From NCBI GenBank assembly GCA_038233555.1, contig JBBSLT010000038.1, positions 1 to 16,914 on the forward strand: a DNA stretch of 16,914 nucleotides. The letters run 5' to 3'. Below, piece by piece: positions 12,027 to 16,914 of this stretch. The translations under genes and the position numbers were made by a program. Each line of letters opens with the position of its first letter. The stretch's first letter is position 1. This DNA comes from JADDRA01 sp038233555 (GTDB lineage Bacteria; Actinomycetota; Acidimicrobiia; Acidimicrobiales; CADCSY01). A model generated the notes under the pieces. That model made no database searches. It was not told where the DNA came from and saw nothing but the letters and a program-made list of their open reading frames with translations.

Positions 12027-14405
12027 GTGACGCGGCTGCGCATCCCCGTCGTCGCGCTGGTGGCCGTGCTCGCCCTGGTGGCGGCCGCCTGTGCCGACGA
12101 GCGTGGCGCACCGGAGACGTCGGCCGCCGACGCCCCCCTGCGCTCGCCTACCACGACGGCCCCGCCGCCGCCCACCCTCGAGCGGGTGGCCCTCGAGTCG
12201 ACCCTCTTCGCCGGCGAGGGCGACGCGCGCCTGGTGGCGGTGGCCGCCGGCTCGGTGGTGGGCACCGACGCCCGGTTGGTGGCGGTGGGCAGTGCCGACG
12301 GGCGCCCGAGCGTGTGGTGGTCGGTCGACGGGATCGCCTGGCAGCGCCCGGCCCTGGAGCCCGAGGTGTTCGCCGACGGAGCGGCGCTGGCCGATGTGGC
12401 CGCCGACCCGGTGAGCGGCGGGTTCGTGGCGGTCGGAGGGGTGGGGGACGTGGCGGCGGCGTGGGTGTCATCCGACGGGGAATCCTGGACCAGGGCTGAG
12501 GTCGACCAAGGGCCGGCGATGGACATCGTCGAGTCGACCCGCCTCGGCCTCGTCGCCTTCGGCACCGGAGCACCCAGCGGGCCCGCCGGCGCCGACTCGG
12601 ACGAGGAGACCGTGGCGTGGCAGTCCTTCTCGGGCGAGCGCTGGTTACGCGCCGTCGACAATCCGGACCTCTTCGCCCGGCCCGGCGCCGAGCAGGTGGT
12701 GGCCGTGGTGGATGCCGGTCGGGAGGTGCGGGCCCTCGTCGATCGCCAGGGCGAGGACCCAGAGCTGTGGCGGACCACCGACGGGCTGTTCTGGACGCTC
12801 GGGCCCGACGTCGGCACCGACCTGTTGCCGGCTGCGGGTGCCCCGGCGCCGGCAGCAGCGGCGGCGCTCGGTTCGGCCGTGGTCGTGGTGGGCACCGACG
12901 CCAAGCAGGACGGGGTCGATGCCGCCATGTGGCTGGCGACGGCCAGCCTGGGATTCGAGCAGTTGACCCACGACGAGGAGGTCTTCGGTGGGGACGGGAC
13001 CCAGGCCATGACCGCCCTGGCCCAGGTGGGCGACGGGTTGATCATCGTGGGCACCGAGACCGGCGACGACGGCGACGTCGACGCCGTGGTGTGGTCGCCC
13101 GGGCTGGCGTCGGGGGTGGTACGCAGCGGAGGGCCGGAGCCGGCGGTTCCCGGAGACCAGTACGTGGTCGACCTCGCCGTGATCGGCTCCACCGCGGTGG
13201 CCGTGGGTTGGGAGGAGTCCGCCGAAGGCATCGATGCCGTGGTCTGGATGGTCGAGCGCGCTGCCGGCCAGGACGAGGCCGCCCCCGAGCAGGGTTCGGG
13301 TAACGCCCAGTCGGCGCTGCCGCCCGAGCTGGCCTGGCAACGGGTGGAAGATCAGGAGTCGCTGGTCGGGCCCGGCGAGCAGCGCATGGAGGCGGTGACC
13401 GCCCTGCCCGACGGCTTCGTGGCGGTGGGATCGGCGCCTGATCCCGCCGATCCCGCCGGTGGCGTCGATGCCGCCGTGTGGCGTTCGATCGACGGCCAGG
13501 AGTGGTCCATGGTGGACGGCGACAGCTTCGGTGGTCCGGGCGACCAGCGCCTGCTGGGCGTGGCCGCCGGTCCGGCGGGTCTGGTGGCGGTGGGCATCGA
13601 CGGCTCGTCGGCTGCCGCCTGGACCTCGCCCGACGGGGCTCTGTGGACCAGGGCTCCTGGCGGCGAGGGCGTCTTCGGCGGCCCCGGCGACCAGCGGGCC
13701 GAGGCGGTCGCCGTCCTGCCCGGTGGTCGGGGATGGGTGGCGGTGGGCAGCGATGGCCAGGGTGAAGGGGCGGTCTGGGCCTCGTCCGACGGGTCGTGGG
13801 CCCGGGTCGGTACCGAGGGTCTGGCCGGGCCCGGCGAGCAGCTCGTCCTCGACGTGGTGGCCGGTTCGTCGAGCCTGGCCGCAGTAGGGACCGACGGCGA
13901 GTTGGCGGTCGCTTGGACCTCGACCGATGCCACCACCTGGGCCCGGACCGACCTCGGCCAGGGACGGGCCACGGCGCTGGCCGGGGGCGAGGCCGGCCTG
14001 GTGGCGGTGGGCTCGACGTCGGGCGACGACGAGGACGCCGTGACCTGGCGCAGCGCCGACGGGGCGACATGGGAGCGGGTGGAGGGCGACGACCTCGCCG
14101 GACCTCTCGACCAGGGGGCAAGCGGGGTGACCGTGGGCGACGACGTCATCGTGGCCGTGGGCACCACCAACCTGGGTGGCGGGGGCGACGCCGCCGCTTG
14201 GACCTCGGCCGACGCCGGCACCTGGGCCCGCTCCGCCCACGACGAGAACGTCTTCGGAGGCGACCAGACCCAGCAGATGACCGACGTGGCCTCGGTGGGC
14301 GCTCTGGTGGTGGCCGTCGGCTGGAGCGGGTCCACCCCGGAGTCACGCGACAGCGCAGTGTGGGTTGCCGATCTGGCCGGCGGCAGCGCCCGCAGCCGGC
14401 TGTAG
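12027..14405 (+). CDS. Lipoprotein with 14 repeats, predicted double seven-bladed beta-propeller
   Basis: 792 residues. N-terminal signal (RLRIPVVALVAVLALVAAAC) with a lipobox-like LVAAAC and Cys22, so probably anchored to the outside of the cytoplasmic membrane; residues 23-49 are a Pro/Thr/Ala linker. The rest is a repeat of about 50 residues: G-PGDQ, a VA strand, G-x-VAVG, AAVW-S-DG and W-x-R. VAVG-type cores lie near 83, 132, 174, 233, 284, 338, 390, 463, 518, 569, 616, 657, 707 and 761, which makes 14. Repeat 4 is the most degraded. A Gln/Gly/Ala linker (411-430) splits the set into seven and seven. The W-x-R strand missing from repeats 7 and 14 is supplied by segments before repeat 1 (50-58) and repeat 8 (435-445). 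Ligand unknown; an extracellular binding or scaffold role is inferred. Confidence 0.85.
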   Translation: MTRLRIPVVALVAVLALVAAACADERGAPETSAADAPLRSPTTTAPPPPTLERVALESTLFAGEGDARLVAVAAGSVVGTDARLVAVGSADGRPSVWWSVDGIAWQRPALEPEVFADGAALADVAADPVSGGFVAVGGVGDVAAAWVSSDGESWTRAEVDQGPAMDIVESTRLGLVAFGTGAPSGPAGADSDEETVAWQSFSGERWLRAVDNPDLFARPGAEQVVAVVDAGREVRALVDRQGEDPELWRTTDGLFWTLGPDVGTDLLPAAGAPAPAAAAALGSAVVVVGTDAKQDGVDAAMWLATASLGFEQLTHDEEVFGGDGTQAMTALAQVGDGLIIVGTETGDDGDVDAVVWSPGLASGVVRSGGPEPAVPGDQYVVDLAVIGSTAVAVGWEESAEGIDAVVWMVERAAGQDEAAPEQGSGNAQSALPPELAWQRVEDQESLVGPGEQRMEAVTALPDGFVAVGSAPDPADPAGGVDAAVWRSIDGQEWSMVDGDSFGGPGDQRLLGVAAGPAGLVAVGIDGSSAAAWTSPDGALWTRAPGGEGVFGGPGDQRAEAVAVLPGGRGWVAVGSDGQGEGAVWASSDGSWARVGTEGLAGPGEQLVLDVVAGSSSLAAVGTDGELAVAWTSTDATTWARTDLGQGRATALAGGEAGLVAVGSTSGDDEDAVTWRSADGATWERVEGDDLAGPLDQGASGVTVGDDVIVAVGTTNLGGGGDAAAWTSADAGTWARSAHDENVFGGDQTQQMTDVASVGALVVAVGWSGSTPESRDSAVWVADLAGGSARSRL

Positions 14406-14428
14406 GGGATCGAGGGCCGGGATGGAGG

Positions 14429-14457
14429 TTGTCAAACGCATCGCTGGATGCCACACT
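14429..14457 (+). promoter_or_regulatory. Promoter of the ilv leader (TTGTCA-17-CACACT)
   Basis: TTGTCA (14429-14434, one mismatch to TTGACA) is separated by 17 bases from CACACT (14452-14457, keeping the key A and final T of the -10 box). GTCGGAG (7 bases) then leads to the ATG of the leader peptide at 14465, so the transcript would begin at or one base before that ATG. This is the best two-part promoter in the window. Confidence 0.55.
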
Positions 14458-14464
14458 GTCGGAG

Positions 14465-14506
14465 ATGTTCGCTGTCCGCCTCGACCTCCTCGTAGTCATC
14501 GCCTGA
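14465..14506 (+). CDS. ilv leader peptide, branched-chain-rich (attenuator)
   Basis: A 13-residue frame reading MFAVRLDLLVVIA followed by TGA. Seven of 13 residues are Val, Leu or Ile, the end products of the pathway encoded downstream, which is the signature of a ribosome-mediated attenuator. Leader peptides of this type before ilvB are known in Actinomycetota. It has no spaced Shine-Dalgarno (GGAG abuts the ATG), but the promoter position predicts leaderless translation. The stop codon lies within one arm of the hairpin at 14499-14537, so a ribosome reaching the stop would disrupt it. No other protein of the window is as dense in these codons over such a short span. Confidence 0.72.
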   Translation: MFAVRLDLLVVIA

Positions 14507-14537
14507 CGCACGCCGCCTCCCGCCGCGTGTGTCACGA
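14499..14537 (+). promoter_or_regulatory. Candidate antiterminator hairpin of the ilv leader
   Basis: TGACGCACGC (14504-14513) pairs with GCGTGTGTCA (14525-14534), 10 bp with one G-U. After a CC bulge, TCG (14499-14501) can pair with CGA (14535-14537). The full stem would take four bases of the terminator's left arm, so the two structures exclude each other. Found by eye, no energy calculated. Confidence 0.4.
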
Positions 14538-14566
14538 CCTCCCAGCCGGGAGGTCGTTTCAGTTTT
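14534..14566 (+). terminator. Rho-independent attenuator terminator before ilvB
   Basis: A perfect 10-bp stem, ACGACCTCCC (14534-14543) against GGGAGGTCGT (14548-14557), with loop AGCC and a U-rich tail TTCAGTTTT. It sits between the leader peptide stop and ilvB, with no coding sequence across it, so its natural role is conditional termination of the ilv transcript. Confidence 0.75.
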
Positions 14567-14621
14567 CGGGGTGGCCCGCCAAGCCAACCCACGACCAACC
14601 CCGCCGAGCCCTTCGACCCTC

Positions 14622-14626
14622 AGGAG
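14622..14626 (+). promoter_or_regulatory. Shine-Dalgarno (AGGAG) of ilvB
   Basis: AGGAG lies 4 bases before ATG 14631. It supports this start over the longer in-frame extension to 14529, which would run through the terminator hairpin. Confidence 0.7.
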
Positions 14627-14630
14627 CATC

Positions 14631-16370
14631 ATGAAGCTGACCGGAGCGCAAGCCCTCATCAAGAGCCTGGAGATGGAAGGTGTCGAGGTCATGTTCGGCC
14701 TTCCCGGTGGGGCCATCCTCCCCGTCTACGACCCCATCATCGACAGCTCCATCCGCCACATCCTGGTGCGCCACGAACAGGGCGCAGGGCACATGGCCGA
14801 GGGCTATGCCCATGTCACCGGGCGCCCCGGCGTGGCCATCGTCACCAGCGGCCCGGCCGCCACCAACATCGTCACCCCGCTGTGCGACGCCTACATGGAC
14901 TCCGTCCCCCTGGTGGTCATCACCGGCCAGGTTGCGTACTCCTCCATCGGCTCCGACGCCTTCCAGGAGTGCGACACCACCGGCATCACCATGTCGGTCA
15001 CCAAGCACAACTGGCTGGTGACCAACGCTCAGGAGATCCCCCAGGTGGTCAAAGAGGCGTTCCACATCGCCACCACCGGGCGGCCCGGGCCGGTGCTCAT
15101 CGACGTGCCCAAGGACGTCAGCAACCAGATGATGGACTGGTACTGGCCTACCTCGGTCGACCTTCCCGGCTACCAGCCCACCACCAAGGGCAACCCCAAC
15201 ATGATCAAGGAGGCGGCCCGGCACATCCTTGAGTCTCGGCGTCCGGTCATCTACGCCGGTGGCGGCATCCTCAAGGCCCGGGCCGCCGAGGCGCTGGCGG
15301 AGCTGGCCGAGCTGACCGGCATCCACGTGGTGACCACCCTTATGGCCCGGGGAGCCTTCCCCGACGACCATCCCCTCTGCCTGGGCATGCCCGGCATGCA
15401 CGGCAACTACACGGCGGTGACGTCGATGCAAAAGGCCGACCTGCTCATCGCCCTCGGATCGCGCTTCGACGACCGGGTGACGGGCAAGGTCTCGGGCTTC
15501 GCCCCCGACGCCAAGATCATCCACGTCGACATCGACCCCGCCGAGCTGGGCAAGGTGCGCCGGCCCGACGTCCCCATCGTGGGCGACTGCCGCCTGGTCA
15601 TCGAGGAGCTGGTCACGGCGGTGCGCGACCTCATCGCCGGGGGCACCGAGGCGCCCGATCGCAGGCCCTGGAACGCCACCATCGACGGCTGGCGGGAGAA
15701 GTATCCCCTTGCCTACGAGCCGCAGGCCGACGGTGACGCCCTCAAGCCCCAGATGGTCATCGAACAGCTCCGGGACTCCACCCCCGACGACACCATCGTG
15801 GTCTCGGGCGTGGGCCAGCACCAGATGTGGACCAGCCAGTACTGGAAGTTCAACCACCCCTACACCTGGGTCAACTCCGGAGGCCTGGGGACCATGGGTT
15901 TCGCCGTGCCCGCAGCCATCGGGGCCAAGGTGGGCCGCCCCGACAAGATGGTGTGGGCCGTCGACGGCGACGGCTGCTTCCAGATGACGGCCCAGGAGCT
16001 GGTCACGGCCAGCAGCGAGCGCATCCCGGTCAAGATCGCCATCCTCAACAACGCCTATCTGGGCATGGTGCGCCAGTGGCAGGAGATGTTCTACGACGAG
16101 CGCTACTCCGAGGTCTACCTGTCGCCCGACCTTCCTGACTACGTCAAGTGGGCCGAGGCCATGGGCTGTGTCGGGTTGCGGGCCGAGACCGCCGAGGACA
16201 TCCAGCCGGTGATCGACAAGGCCAACGCCATCGACGACCGTCCGGTGGTGATCGACTTCCGCACCGACAGCCGGGAGAAGGTCTACCCCATGGTGCCGGC
16301 CAACAGCTCCAACGACGCCATCGTGGTGCCGCCCTTCCAGGAAGGCCGCCACGGCGAGGGGGGCCACTGA
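14631..16370 (+). CDS. ilvB: Acetohydroxyacid (acetolactate) synthase large subunit
   Basis: 579 residues, normal for the family. Catalyses the first common step of valine, leucine and isoleucine synthesis: condensation of two pyruvates to acetolactate, or pyruvate with 2-ketobutyrate to acetohydroxybutyrate, using thiamine diphosphate, Mg and FAD in the cytoplasm. Three domains in order: N-terminal pyrimidine-binding domain with catalytic Glu49 in VRHEQGAGHMAEGYA; central FAD-linked domain with GSRFDDRVTGK; C-terminal diphosphate-binding domain with GDG (446-448) and NN (473-474) of the ThDP motif, followed by AYLGMVRQWQEMFY. It begins MKLTGAQALIKSLEMEGVEVMFGLPGG, the usual N-terminus without transit extension. 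Its stop overlaps the ATG of ilvN by one base. Expression is probably set by the leader upstream. Confidence 0.98.
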   Translation: MKLTGAQALIKSLEMEGVEVMFGLPGGAILPVYDPIIDSSIRHILVRHEQGAGHMAEGYAHVTGRPGVAIVTSGPAATNIVTPLCDAYMDSVPLVVITGQVAYSSIGSDAFQECDTTGITMSVTKHNWLVTNAQEIPQVVKEAFHIATTGRPGPVLIDVPKDVSNQMMDWYWPTSVDLPGYQPTTKGNPNMIKEAARHILESRRPVIYAGGGILKARAAEALAELAELTGIHVVTTLMARGAFPDDHPLCLGMPGMHGNYTAVTSMQKADLLIALGSRFDDRVTGKVSGFAPDAKIIHVDIDPAELGKVRRPDVPIVGDCRLVIEELVTAVRDLIAGGTEAPDRRPWNATIDGWREKYPLAYEPQADGDALKPQMVIEQLRDSTPDDTIVVSGVGQHQMWTSQYWKFNHPYTWVNSGGLGTMGFAVPAAIGAKVGRPDKMVWAVDGDGCFQMTAQELVTASSERIPVKIAILNNAYLGMVRQWQEMFYDERYSEVYLSPDLPDYVKWAEAMGCVGLRAETAEDIQPVIDKANAIDDRPVVIDFRTDSREKVYPMVPANSSNDAIVVPPFQEGRHGEGGH

Positions 16371-16903
16371 TGGCCACGACGCCGGCCGGTCCGAGCAAGC
16401 ACCACATCCTCTCGGTGCTGGTCGAGAACAAGGCCGGGGTCCTGGCCCGGGTGGCGAGCCTGTTCGCCCGCCGGGCGTTCAACATCTTCTCCCTGGCCGT
16501 GGCCCCGACCGACGACGAACGCTTCAGCCGCCTCACCATCGTGGTCGACGTGGAGGCCACCCCTGTCGAGCAGATCACCAAGCAGCTCAACAAGCTGGTC
16601 AATGTGCTCCAGATCAACGAGCTCGATCCGGCCGAGTCCGTCGAGCGCGAGCTGCTGTTAGCCACCGTGCAGGCCGAGCCGGCGGAGCGGGGACAGGTCA
16701 TCGAGCTGGTGCAGGTCTTCGAGGGCCGCATCCTGGCCGTGGGCCACGACGTGGTCACCGTCTCGCTGGAGGGCTCTCCCGGCAAGGTCGACGACTTCGA
16801 GGAGCTGCTTCGCCACTATGGCATCGTGGAGCTCCAGCGCACGGGGCGAGTAGCCCTTCCCAAGCTCCGTCGCTCGCAGCCGCGGGCCGTCCGGGCGTCC
16901 TAG
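16370..16903 (+). CDS. ilvN: Acetohydroxyacid synthase small (regulatory) subunit
   Basis: 177 residues, slightly longer than many IlvN proteins because of short tails at both ends. Binds the large subunit, activates it and gives valine feedback inhibition. The N-terminal ACT domain (about 11-85) shows HILSVLVENKAGVLARVASLFARRAFNIFSLAV, including the Asn/Gly loop that binds valine, and the C-terminal ACT-like domain (about 90-165) shows ERELLLATVQAEPAERGQVIELVQVFEGRI and VSLEGSPGKVDDFEELLRHYGIVELQRTGRVAL. Coupled to ilvB by TGATG overlap, with a G-rich stretch (16356-16363) as ribosome binding site. Only 11 bases follow the stop, so the next gene, often ilvC in such operons, cannot be seen. 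Confidence 0.97.
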   Translation: MATTPAGPSKHHILSVLVENKAGVLARVASLFARRAFNIFSLAVAPTDDERFSRLTIVVDVEATPVEQITKQLNKLVNVLQINELDPAESVERELLLATVQAEPAERGQVIELVQVFEGRILAVGHDVVTVSLEGSPGKVDDFEELLRHYGIVELQRTGRVALPKLRRSQPRAVRAS

Positions 16904-16914
16904 CCAACCGAATC

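Noticed and set aside
12645..14240. 531-residue minus-strand frame opposite the propeller gene
   Set aside because: Its apparent repeats mirror the sense-strand repeats; it has no start signal and no signal peptide.
14422..14464. Longer leader frame from ATG 14422 (MEVVKRIAGC...) and pairing of GGAGGTTGT (14424-14432) with the terminator's left arm
   Set aside because: The 9-bp match is intriguing, but it overlaps the likely -35 box and would lie upstream of the expected transcript start; the frame is not rich in branched-chain codons.
14529..14630. ilvB start at 14529
   Set aside because: The extension translates through the terminator hairpin, has no Shine-Dalgarno, and ATG 14631 has AGGAG plus the conserved N-terminus.
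14559..16367. 602-residue minus-strand open frame opposite ilvB
   Set aside because: His/Gly/Val/Asp-rich antisense frame produced by high GC third positions; no recognisable motifs.

Overview
The window is high-GC, gene-dense bacterial DNA. It fits an actinomycete, and I infer something close to the class Acidimicrobiia from the gene content: an eIF-2B-like protein divergent from a thioredoxin-like protein, CooC/MinD-like ATPases, GDE-type debranching enzyme next to GT4, and ilvBN behind a leader-peptide attenuator. Several starts lack a ribosome binding site and instead have a TANNNT box 6-7 bases upstream, the usual layout of leaderless transcripts in Actinomycetota. The taxonomic call is inference. 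No tRNA, rRNA, CRISPR array, insertion sequence or phage gene was seen, and no gap between genes exceeds 300 bases. The longest is the 225-base ilv leader.

Layout. (1) 1-1685, minus: a single open frame holding two complete-type oligopeptide ABC ATPase domains (DppD-like then DppF-like), cut by the window edge. (2) 1759-2247, minus: small thioredoxin-fold-like protein, divergent from (3) a plus-strand run: eIF-2B-like protein (2314-3099), dienelactone hydrolase (3131-3808), DUF885-like metalloprotein (3808-5031), GT2 glycosyltransferase (5046-5732) and GDE-type amylo-alpha-1,6-glucosidase (5783-7933). (4) A minus-strand run, read from 11514 down to 7884: DedA-like membrane protein, P-loop ATPase with a long N-terminal extension, CooC-like ATPase, and a GT4 glycosyltransferase whose 3' end overlaps the debranching gene by 50 bp. 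(5) Plus strand: a four-helix membrane protein (11580-12017) and a 792-residue lipoprotein with 14 repeats, which I read as two seven-bladed beta-propellers (12027-14405). (6) 14406-16903, plus: promoter, branched-chain-rich leader peptide, competing hairpins, then ilvB and ilvN, the two subunits of acetohydroxyacid synthase. ilvC may follow beyond the edge.

How the parts relate. IlvB and IlvN form one enzyme, and its leader would tune transcription to branched-chain amino acid supply. The GT2, debranching and GT4 genes suggest alpha-glucan or glycoside metabolism. The two ParA/MinD-type ATPases overlap by 4 bp and are probably made together, with the upstream DedA-like gene possibly part of the same unit. 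The points most worth a second look are the ilv attenuator, the CooC-like/ATPase pair without a visible metalloenzyme target, the double propeller with its built-in ring-closing strands, and the recurrent leaderless promoter layout.
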